Positions 1 to 6,439 of a DNA stretch of 10,150 nucleotides are shown here, piece after piece. The notes under the pieces are model-generated. The model was not told the DNA's origin and did not search any database. It saw nothing but the letters and a program-made list of their open reading frames with translations. How positions within the stretch are numbered: the stretch's first letter is position 1; each line of letters opens with the position of its first letter. The position numbers and the translations under genes were made by a program. The stretch lies in contig JAENXO010000056.1 in NCBI GenBank assembly GCA_016649455.1, forward strand, positions 1 to 10,150, in the 5' to 3' direction. The DNA is from Gemmatimonadota bacterium. GTDB taxonomy: Bacteria; Gemmatimonadota; Gemmatimonadetes; Palauibacterales; Palauibacteraceae.

Positions 1-429
1 GCCTATTTTGACAACATTCACCTGACTTACTGGCACAGCGACGAGAAGTCGGAAGCAGGAGACCCGAGCGGCTGGGGCCTCAATGTCTCGGGCACCTGGC
101 TCTTCGACAGCAAATGGATGCCGTTCCTGCGCGGCGGCTACGCGAAGGACGGCGGGAGCCTGCTGCAGAAGTCGGTCAGCACCGGCGTGGGCTACCAGTG
201 GGTCCCGGGCCGGGACGTGCTTGGCCTCGGATTCAACTGGGGAGAGCCGAACGAGGCCACCTGGGGCGAGGGCCTCCGGGACCAGTACACGATCGAGCTC
301 TTCTGGCGCTGGCAGCTCGGCTCACAGCTCGCCGTGACGCCGGACCTGCAGCTCCTGATCAACCCGGCCAACAACCCGGATGAGAGCTCGATATGGGTAT
401 TCGGGATCAGGGGCCGGCTGAATCTGTGA
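1..429 (+). CDS. Carbohydrate-selective porin, OprB family (3' part only)
   Basis: The reading frame is open from base 1 to the TGA at 427-429, giving the last 142 residues of a protein whose start lies left of the window. The sequence has the alternating aromatic/polar pattern of outer-membrane beta-strands. It carries features typical of the C-terminus of OprB-like porins: WMPFLRGGYA, a glycine-rich LGLGFNWGEP strand, a DQYTIELFWRWQL strand, TPDLQLLINPANNP, and a final strand IWVFGIRGRLNL. Family members form outer-membrane channels that admit sugars and other small solutes. The last residue is Leu rather than the more common Phe, which this family tolerates. A strong hairpin begins eight bases after the stop, so this is probably the last gene of its transcript. 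The family call is by pattern recognition; the substrate is unknown. Confidence 0.85.
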   Translation, partial: AYFDNIHLTYWHSDEKSEAGDPSGWGLNVSGTWLFDSKWMPFLRGGYAKDGGSLLQKSVSTGVGYQWVPGRDVLGLGFNWGEPNEATWGEGLRDQYTIELFWRWQLGSQLAVTPDLQLLINPANNPDESSIWVFGIRGRLNL

Positions 430-436
430 CCAAACA

Positions 437-474
437 GGGTGGACACGGGTGAGCCGATAGACCCGTGTCCACCC
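437..474 (+). terminator. Perfect 14-bp stem-loop after the porin gene, possible terminator
   Basis: Bases 437-450 (GGGTGGACACGGGT) are the exact reverse complement of 461-474, separated by a 10-base loop. The hairpin starts eight bases after the porin stop codon. No T-run follows (the next bases are CGCCGGCTTC), so it is not a textbook intrinsic terminator. It could act as a U-less terminator, protect the mRNA 3' end, or assist Rho-dependent termination. The structure is seen directly; the role is inferred. Confidence 0.55.
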
Positions 475-646
475 GCCGGCTTCGGACCCGGTCCCGCTGG
501 CAGCTAGAACACCTCGATGGCCAACCCCTGCTGCGGCCCGATCGGTAAAGCTCTGGCGTTGAACTCAAGTACACGTATCGTGGGTTCGACGACGACCTGG
601 CGCTGATGACGCAGTCTCGAGACGTACTCCCACATGGAGGATCGGC

Positions 647-1252
647 ATGAAGGGCATGGTGGACGCGTTCAAGAGCATCGCGATCGGCGGGATCCTGTTC
701 ATCATTCCGGTCACCGTCGCCGTCGTGGTCATCGGCAAGGTGATGGGTGTCCTCGAGGTGGTGGCCGAGCCGATGGCCGACTTCCTCCCGACCGACACGA
801 TTCTCGGTTTCGGGCTGGCACAAGTGATAGCCGTCGCGATTCTTCTATTCGTGTGCTTCGTTGCCGGGCTGATCGCCCGGTCCGCGATCGGTCAGCTCGT
901 GGGTGGAAAGGTCGAAGGAGTTCTCCTGGCCGGAATACCCGGTTACGCTGTGCTCAAGGGGCTGGTCGAGCAGGTTCTCAAGAGCCAGGAGCAGGCCGCC
1001 CAGTTCAAGCCGGTGCTCGTGCCGGTGCGGGGCGGGTTCAGGCCCGCCTTCGAGGTGGAACGGCTACCCTCGGGAGAGGTGGTAGTATTCCATCCCAGCT
1101 CCCCCAACGTGTGGTCCGGGTTCGTCTCCTACCTGGAGCCGGCACAGGTCCGGCCGCTGGAATTGGGGGTCGGGGAGATGTTCCATTCCCTCGAGCAGAT
1201 GGGAATCGGCACCAGCAAGTACCGATCGCCGGACAGCCCTGCTGCCGATTGA
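647..1252 (+). CDS. DUF502 family membrane protein
   Basis: This is a 201-residue protein. The ATG is preceded by GGAGG at 636-640, six bases upstream. Two membrane segments are visible, at residues about 10-36 (with GGILFIIPVTVAV) and 56-78. A soluble domain of about 120 residues follows. It carries DUF502 hallmarks: an IPGYAVLKGLVEQVL stretch, then FHPSSPNVWSGFVSYL (the usual PxxPNxxSG turn), and a closing GVGEMFHSLEQMGI segment. The length is typical of the family. DUF502 is widespread in bacteria and includes the plant COV proteins; the biochemical role is not established. The protein should sit in the inner membrane. It lies 217 bases after the porin and 142 bases before the next gene, on the same strand, so it may share a transcript with the downstream genes, but no promoter is clear. 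Confidence 0.85.
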   Translation: MKGMVDAFKSIAIGGILFIIPVTVAVVVIGKVMGVLEVVAEPMADFLPTDTILGFGLAQVIAVAILLFVCFVAGLIARSAIGQLVGGKVEGVLLAGIPGYAVLKGLVEQVLKSQEQAAQFKPVLVPVRGGFRPAFEVERLPSGEVVVFHPSSPNVWSGFVSYLEPAQVRPLELGVGEMFHSLEQMGIGTSKYRSPDSPAAD

Positions 1253-1383
1253 CCTTCGGCGCCGTCCCGCACCCGTACCCCTTTTCTACTCCCAATCGGT
1301 GGAGTCTCCACTGCCTGTGGTTCCGCACTATGTTGCACGGTGCCGGAGAATCCCGCGCCTCAACAGAATCCTGTACATCCCAC

Positions 1384-1387
1384 GGAG
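1384..1387 (+). promoter_or_regulatory. Ribosome binding site fixing the start at 1395
   Basis: GGAG lies seven bases before the ATG at 1395. That ATG is immediately followed by a signal-peptide sequence. The frame is open back to an ATG at 1299, but that extension is arginine-rich, lacks a good Shine-Dalgarno and would bury the signal peptide, so the start at 1395 is preferred. Confidence 0.6.
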
Positions 1388-1394
1388 CCGTCGA

Positions 1395-2984
1395 ATGACT
1401 GCACTTCGTTTGATTCTCAGCTGCATCGGAACGCTGGTCCTCGCGATCCTCGTGGCACGACCAGGGGTCGGCCAGGAAGTCACTCTGGCGGCGCACAAGA
1501 CGCCCGCGGCAGGTGCCTGTGATTTCTCGGACGTTCCCGGAATCGTGTGGTGGGGCCCCGAGACCGAGATGACGCTCGACCGTCTCGCGGCCTATGCGGC
1601 TCCCGTGTTCTGGCACTCGCCTGACGAGCCGGAGATGGAGGGTCTGAGTGGAGCGGATCTGATGGTGCCGGAAGCGTTCCCGTTCCAGGAGGCCGAGAGC
1701 CCTGTCGTCTACTACCAGCTTAAGGAAGTCCAGACCAGGCCCGAGACCGGGGCGACGGTAATGTCGCGAGACGCGGTGCACCGCGGCGGATCACTCATCG
1801 ACATGACCGAAGCCGTGTTGCTGCGTCTCGACTACTACGCGTACTACTCGGACGAGGCCGGGCTGGGCGCCCACAAGCACGATATCGAGCCCGTGGAGTT
1901 CATGCTCGGGATCGCTCGTAGCGATGGGGATTTTGCCACGGAGTACGGGTTTGCGGATCGCTGTGCCGAAAGAAACTATCTCGTAGTGGTGACCCGTGTG
2001 ACCGGCAAAGCGCACGGAATAGAGTGGTTCTGGAACATCATCACCGTCGACGAAGAGACGCAGTTTCCCATGTATATCCTCGTCGAGGAAGGGAAGCACG
2101 CCCTGGCGACGGACAAGAACTCCGACGGGTATTTCACGCCGACCTACGACGTCAACGTGAGGGTCAACGACGCGTGGGGCGTGCGGGACATCATACGCTC
2201 GGGCGGGCTGATGACGGGCGGCTACGATGCCTGGATGACGAAAGTCCGCCGACCCGAGCATCGGGTGCTCCCACCGCTGCCCGAGGACAGTCCCCTGTTG
2301 CCCGAAGGCCTGGAGCGACAATTGACCTACCAGGGAGAGAACGCCGTTTACGAGTTGCGCGAATTGCCCCGCGGTGAGGAGTTCCAAGCCTGGGATCAGT
2401 CGCAGGCGTCCGAGCCGAACTTCCACGCCCTGTATCCGTTCGTCAAGGACAAGGAAGTGCCCGACTGGCCGGCAGTCGAGGAACTGAGCGGCGTCAAAGC
2501 GGTCGACCAGATCAACAACTGGCTGGTGTCCGGAACGGCGAAGAAATCCCTGTCCATCGCGGCGTACAGCGACGGCAGCGGCATCGGCTTCTCGTGGGTA
2601 TTCCCGCTGTTCATCGTCAAGAACATGACCATCCCGATGAGCGGCGGATACCTGCTGCACCGGATGTATCTGAAGGGAGACAACCTCGGCGACTTCGGCT
2701 GGATGCTGCTGTACGCGAACTCGGCATCTCGCTGGGTGGATACGTACTTCTCGGCCGGCGTGGAGTGGTATTCCGAAACCGACGATGCCGGTGTCGTTGA
2801 CAACCGTTCCGATTTCGTGCTCGAAACGGGGCTGAAGTTCCGGGCCCAGATCGGCAGCACCCCACTCAAGTTTCTCTCATTTTTCACGGATTTCTGGGGC
2901 TTCCGGGTGGGAATCAAGAATTACGGATTCCACGACATCGAACGGTTGACCTACGTGCTGGAGATCGGCGCCGGGAGCTTCTAG
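1395..2984 (+). CDS. Exported protein of unknown function with HKHDIE motif and putative C-terminal beta-barrel
   Basis: This is a 529-residue protein that I do not recognise as a named family. Residues 1-26 look like a Sec signal peptide: Arg5, a hydrophobic core, and probable cleavage after GVG. The N-terminal half contains WHSPDEP (73-79), a tyrosine-rich strand DYYAYYSDE (146-154) and HKHDIE (160-165). A His-x-His-Asp-x-Glu cluster recalls the metal-binding GHRHDWE loop of NPP1-type proteins and similar motifs in Vps62-like proteins, but the rest does not obviously match, so this is only a resemblance. From about residue 373 the sequence alternates aromatic and polar residues in short strands (YLLHRMYLKG, FGWMLLYANS, VDTYFSAGVEWYSE). 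It ends YVLEIGAGSF with a terminal Phe, the usual signal for outer-membrane barrel insertion. I infer a soluble domain tethered to the outer membrane by a small barrel of about eight strands. The neighbours are membrane and export genes on the same strand. Confidence 0.7.
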   Translation: MTALRLILSCIGTLVLAILVARPGVGQEVTLAAHKTPAAGACDFSDVPGIVWWGPETEMTLDRLAAYAAPVFWHSPDEPEMEGLSGADLMVPEAFPFQEAESPVVYYQLKEVQTRPETGATVMSRDAVHRGGSLIDMTEAVLLRLDYYAYYSDEAGLGAHKHDIEPVEFMLGIARSDGDFATEYGFADRCAERNYLVVVTRVTGKAHGIEWFWNIITVDEETQFPMYILVEEGKHALATDKNSDGYFTPTYDVNVRVNDAWGVRDIIRSGGLMTGGYDAWMTKVRRPEHRVLPPLPEDSPLLPEGLERQLTYQGENAVYELRELPRGEEFQAWDQSQASEPNFHALYPFVKDKEVPDWPAVEELSGVKAVDQINNWLVSGTAKKSLSIAAYSDGSGIGFSWVFPLFIVKNMTIPMSGGYLLHRMYLKGDNLGDFGWMLLYANSASRWVDTYFSAGVEWYSETDDAGVVDNRSDFVLETGLKFRAQIGSTPLKFLSFFTDFWGFRVGIKNYGFHDIERLTYVLEIGAGSF

Positions 2985-3065
2985 GCCTGATCCGGTCGCG
3001 AGAACAGGTGAAAAGGCTGGACCCGTCCCCGGTCGTCACACATGTTGTTGCAACACCGAACTGAC

Positions 3066-3071
3066 AAGGAG
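3066..3071 (+). promoter_or_regulatory. Ribosome binding site fixing the AI-2E permease start
   Basis: AAGGAG stands six bases before the ATG at 3078. The frame is also open from an ATG at 3042, but that one has no purine-rich site at proper distance, and its 12 extra residues would include this Shine-Dalgarno as coding sequence. The start at 3078 is preferred. Confidence 0.75.
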
Positions 3072-3077
3072 ACCGAG

Positions 3078-4199
3078 ATGAGCACGGAAACCACGACCCA
3101 GGCCGACCCTCAAATCGTAAGAAGCGCCGTCGAGGCGGCGATCCGCATCGGCCTGCTGTTTCTGCTGGCGGCGTTTTCGCTGAAGATCCTTGCCCCGTTC
3201 ATCAACCTGGTGCTGTGGGCAACGATCATTGCGGTGGCGATTTACCCGCTGTTCGTCTGGTTGACGAACAAGCTGGGTGGACGGACGAAGCTGGCATCGG
3301 CTCTGTTCGTGCTCGTGTCGCTGGCGCTGATCCTCGTCCCCTCGTTCATTTTCCTCGGCGAAGCGATCGATGAATCCAGGGGGATTCAGGCCCAGCTCGA
3401 AGCGGGTACGCTGGACGTGCCTCCGCCGCCGGCCAGCGTCGCCGAATGGCCGGTCGTGGGCGAGAAGACGTACGAGCTGTGGGCTGGCGCTGCCCGGAAC
3501 CTGCCTGCCACGATCGAGCGCTACGATGACCAGGTCCGCGCCGTGGCGGGCTGGGGGCTCGGCGCGATCGGGGGATTAGGGGTGACAGTGCTCCAGTTCG
3601 TGCTGTCGATCATCATCGCGGGGCTGTTGCTGGCGAGCGCCGAAGCCGGGAAGAAGGGGGTCGTGGCGGTCGCCACTCGTTTCTTCGGGCAGGATGGCCC
3701 CGCGTTCGTGGTCCTCGCTGAGAAGACGATCCGCAGTGTCACAGTGGGGGTGCTCGGCATCGCCGTGATCCAGTCGATTCTGTCGTTGATCGGCATGGCG
3801 ATCATCGGCGTTCCGCTGGCTGCTCTGTGGGCGCTGTTCGTGCTGATGTTCGCGATCGTCCAGCTGCCACCAATCTTCGTGCTCGGTCCGGTGATGGTAT
3901 ACGCGTTCGCCGCCAAGAGCACCACGGCGGCAGTGTTCTTCCTGATTTACGGCCTCATCGTGAGCGGCAGTGACGCGGTCCTCAAGCCACTCCTGCTCGG
4001 ACGCGGCGTGGACGTCCCGATGCTGGTGATCCTGCTCGGAGCGATAGGTGGAATGATCGCATTCGGGATCATCGGGCTGTTCGTCGGGGCCGTGATGCTG
4101 GCTATTGCCTACCAGCTGTTCGTCGCGTGGGTAACCGAGGGGACTCTCACGCAAGGCGAGCCGGGCGTCGTACCGGAAGAATCGGCGGCAGGGGCGTAG
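3078..4199 (+). CDS. AI-2E family transporter (PerM/TqsA/YdiK-like permease)
   Basis: This is a 373-residue polytopic inner-membrane protein. There are hydrophobic segments at about 18-62 (two), 70-95, 160-185, 218-245, 248-275, 280-305 and 310-350. A soluble insert lies at about 96-155. The arrangement and length match the AI-2E exporter family. Family signatures are visible: the GVPLAALWALFVLMFAIVQLPP region (VQLPP at 261-265), SDAVLKPLLLGRGVDVP, and the closing GxxGLFVG stretch at about 330-337. The family usually has Pro in the GLF(V/L)GP turn; here Ala338 replaces it. Members export autoinducer-2 or indole-like molecules, or act as cation antiporters, so the substrate cannot be named. 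The stop is three bases before the start of the adaptor gene, which argues for translation as one unit with the tripartite pump downstream. Confidence 0.9.
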   Translation: MSTETTTQADPQIVRSAVEAAIRIGLLFLLAAFSLKILAPFINLVLWATIIAVAIYPLFVWLTNKLGGRTKLASALFVLVSLALILVPSFIFLGEAIDESRGIQAQLEAGTLDVPPPPASVAEWPVVGEKTYELWAGAARNLPATIERYDDQVRAVAGWGLGAIGGLGVTVLQFVLSIIIAGLLLASAEAGKKGVVAVATRFFGQDGPAFVVLAEKTIRSVTVGVLGIAVIQSILSLIGMAIIGVPLAALWALFVLMFAIVQLPPIFVLGPVMVYAFAAKSTTAAVFFLIYGLIVSGSDAVLKPLLLGRGVDVPMLVILLGAIGGMIAFGIIGLFVGAVMLAIAYQLFVAWVTEGTLTQGEPGVVPEESAAGA

Positions 4200-4202
4200 C
4201 AC

Positions 4203-5363
4203 TTGAGCGAGGAAGAAGTCGTCAGCACGGAGCCGCAGGCGGCGTCGACCGAAGGGGACGCCGAAGCATCCCCTGAGCCACAGGCGCCACGGCGCAAGCG
4301 GATGGACCCGGCCCGCCGGATCACCCTGATCGTGCTGGCAGTCGTTGCCGTCCTGTTCGGCTGGCACCTCATGGCTGACCGTGCCACCCCGTACACCGAT
4401 CTCGGCAACGTCGATGGGTACGTGATCCCGATCGCGGCGCAGGTGCCAGGCTACATCACCGAGGTCGGCGTCGTTCTCAACCAGGTCGTCGAGGAAGGCG
4501 ATCTGATCATCCAGATCGACACCTTGCCGTATCAGCTGGCGGTGAATTCGGCCCGGGCATCGCTCGAGCTCTCGGGCCAGCAGGTCCGGGCGCAGATCTC
4601 AGCTATCGCGTCGGCGGCGGGTCGGCTGGGCGTGTCAGAGGCCCAGCTCGACCGACAACAGCGGTACCACGATCGTGTCGAGGCGATCGCCGCCGAGAAC
4701 CCCGGGGCGCTTTCGCAGGCGGACCGGGACCGGGCGGTGACCGCGCTCGCACAGGCGGAAGCGAGCGTGATCAGTGCCGAGGCGGAGCTGGAAAAGGCGA
4801 AAGAGACGCTGGGTGTGGAGGGCGAGGCCAATCCGGCCATCAAGGCGGCGGCTGCGGCGCTCGCACAGGCGGAATTCAACCTCGATAACACCATGATCCG
4901 TGCGCCACGAGCCGGCATCATCGGTGACCTCCAGCTCACCGAAGGACACTTTGCCGCAGCCGGCCAGCCACTCGCCACGTTCATCTCCGCGCAGGACGTA
5001 TGGGTGAGGGCCAACATGCGCGAGAACAACCTCGGCCGGATGAAGGTCGGCAACCGGGCGGAGATCGCGCTCGACGTGGCGCCGGGCCAGATCTTCGAGG
5101 GACACGTGGCCAGCATGAGCGCCGGCGTCGAGACCGGACAGCAGGCACGCGGATCCCTGCCCACGGCAGAGCAGACCCAGGGCTGGCTGCAGGACCCGCA
5201 GCGGTTTCCGGTGATCATTCGGTTCGACGGCGACGACGCTAGCGGATACCGCCGGGCCGGTGGGCGGGCAAGCGTGATCGTCTACACCGGCTCGAATCCG
5301 CTGCTGAACCTCCTCGGAAAGCTCCAGATCCGGCTGACGACGATCTTCTCGTACCTCCGCTGA
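4203..5363 (+). CDS. HlyD/EmrA-type membrane fusion protein (periplasmic adaptor)
   Basis: This 386-residue protein starts at a TTG, three bases after the AI-2E stop, with AGGGG at 4190-4194 as ribosome binding site. The next possible start in frame, an ATG at residue 34, would leave only a few residues before the membrane anchor. Residues 1-39 are acidic then basic and cytoplasmic, and 40-57 form a single membrane anchor. The first half of the lipoyl/barrel-sandwich domain begins at about 68 (GNVDGYVIPIAAQVPGYI). A coiled-coil hairpin spans about 112-215, rich in Ala, Glu and Gln. The second lipoyl half contains IRAPRAG (232-238), followed by a beta-barrel domain (VWVRANMRENNLGRMKVG). It bridges the inner-membrane pump and the outer-membrane channel, as EmrA and AaeA do. 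Its stop TGA shares one base with the ATG of the DUF2955 gene (TGATG), indicating translational coupling. Confidence 0.92.
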   Translation: MSEEEVVSTEPQAASTEGDAEASPEPQAPRRKRMDPARRITLIVLAVVAVLFGWHLMADRATPYTDLGNVDGYVIPIAAQVPGYITEVGVVLNQVVEEGDLIIQIDTLPYQLAVNSARASLELSGQQVRAQISAIASAAGRLGVSEAQLDRQQRYHDRVEAIAAENPGALSQADRDRAVTALAQAEASVISAEAELEKAKETLGVEGEANPAIKAAAAALAQAEFNLDNTMIRAPRAGIIGDLQLTEGHFAAAGQPLATFISAQDVWVRANMRENNLGRMKVGNRAEIALDVAPGQIFEGHVASMSAGVETGQQARGSLPTAEQTQGWLQDPQRFPVIIRFDGDDASGYRRAGGRASVIVYTGSNPLLNLLGKLQIRLTTIFSYLR

Positions 5364-6439
5364 TGTCCGCTGAGGCGGTAAGCACCTCCACGCTTCCGTT
5401 GGACGGATTGCTTACGGACATCCGCACCCGGCGTGTGGTGCGCTTCGCCCTCGGTGCGACCGTGTCCACGGGCCTCGCCTACCTGATCGGGTTCGAACTC
5501 CCGTTCCTCGTGCCGATCCTCGTGGCGATGCTGCTCGGTTCGCCGGCGCCCTGTCCGTCGCTCCGGGCGGGGATCGCCTTCGTGGCCCCGGTCGCTGTGG
5601 CGGCATTTCTCGGCGTCGTGCTCACCCGGTACGTCCTGCAGTTCGCCCTCATCTTCCTGCTCATCGAGTTCCTGGTCCTGTACCACATCTTCTACGCCCT
5701 GGCCGGCGGTGCCGCCCCGCTCCGCATGGTGTGGCTGCTCATCGCCGCCCTGATCATCCCACTCATGGGCCAGGCGTCGATCGGTCTGTCCGTCGGCGTC
5801 GCGCTCGGCCTCGTCGAAGGAGCGGCGATCGCGATCGGAGCGACCTGGCTGAGCTTCGGCCTGCTTCCGGATCCACCAGTCCCGGATTCAGCGCCCGCGG
5901 GGGGACTCGATGCGAAGCCCGCGAAACAGGTCCCTCCGCCCGAGGCGCGGGCCGCCTTCGCCCGCCGCGCCCTCACGGTCCTGTTTCCCATGCTCGCGCT
6001 GTTCTTCGTCATGGGGTGGACATCGCATGCCGTGATCCTCGTGTACGCGGCGCTGCTATCGCTGAGTCCGAGCTTCGCGGCAGGATGGAAGCAGGGGAAA
6101 GGAATGATCGCAGGAAATCTCATCGGAGGAGTGACGGCGATCGTATTCTACCAGATCCTGATCGTCTGGCCGTCGATCAGGATCTTTCTGCTGCTCACCT
6201 TCGTCACGGGCCTCGTGTTCGCGAACGTGATCTTCTCCGCTCGCCCGATCGCCCCGTTGTTCAAGACGGCATTCAACGCCGTGATGCTGCTGGTCGGAAT
6301 GAGCGTGGCGAGCACCGATGCGGACGCTAGCTCGAACTTCTACACGCGGATCGTGCAGATCATGCTGGCCGTCGTTTACGTCGCGGCGGCGTCCGGCTGG
6401 ATTGAGTATCTCCAACGCAAACGGGTGAACTCGGCATGA
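5363..6439 (+). CDS. DUF2955 (FUSC-like) inner-membrane transport protein
   Basis: This 358-residue protein starts at the ATG inside TGATG. It has two similar membrane halves: about five to six hydrophobic segments at residues 25-170, a Pro/Ala-rich cytoplasmic linker at about 172-200, and a second set at 202-350. This matches DUF2955, a half-size relative of the fusaric-acid-resistance (FUSC/AaeB) transporters, which are typically about 650 residues with a large soluble domain. DUF2955 genes are commonly paired with HlyD-type adaptors, as here. The likely role is the inner-membrane component of a tripartite exporter, driven by the proton gradient if it behaves like AaeB; the substrate may be aromatic acids or other small organics, but nothing in the sequence tells. 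The stop TGA overlaps the next ATG (ATGA), so the two are coupled. Confidence 0.88.
   Translation: MSAEAVSTSTLPLDGLLTDIRTRRVVRFALGATVSTGLAYLIGFELPFLVPILVAMLLGSPAPCPSLRAGIAFVAPVAVAAFLGVVLTRYVLQFALIFLLIEFLVLYHIFYALAGGAAPLRMVWLLIAALIIPLMGQASIGLSVGVALGLVEGAAIAIGATWLSFGLLPDPPVPDSAPAGGLDAKPAKQVPPPEARAAFARRALTVLFPMLALFFVMGWTSHAVILVYAALLSLSPSFAAGWKQGKGMIAGNLIGGVTAIVFYQILIVWPSIRIFLLLTFVTGLVFANVIFSARPIAPLFKTAFNAVMLLVGMSVASTDADASSNFYTRIVQIMLAVVYVAAASGWIEYLQRKRVNSA

Noticed and set aside
559..564. TTGAAC upstream of the DUF502 gene as a -35 promoter element.
   Set aside because: No -10 element lies at 16-18 bases downstream, so no sigma-70 promoter can be supported.
634..1398. Plus-strand open frame of 254 codons overlapping the DUF502 gene.
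   Set aside because: Its composition (Arg/Gly-rich, no hydrophobic pattern) is that of a frame shadow; the frame starting at 647 carries the family motifs and a proper ribosome binding site.
1038..1781. Long open frame of 247 codons on the minus strand across the DUF502 and exported-protein genes.
   Set aside because: It is rich in Arg, Gly and Pro, has no recognisable domain, and lies opposite two well-supported genes; it is a GC-rich antisense shadow.
3046..3055. Perfect 10-base palindrome TGTTGCAACA 22 bases before the AI-2E start.
   Set aside because: A 10-base palindrome is expected several times by chance in 10 kb, and there is no second copy nearby or recognisable promoter around it, so it is not called an operator.
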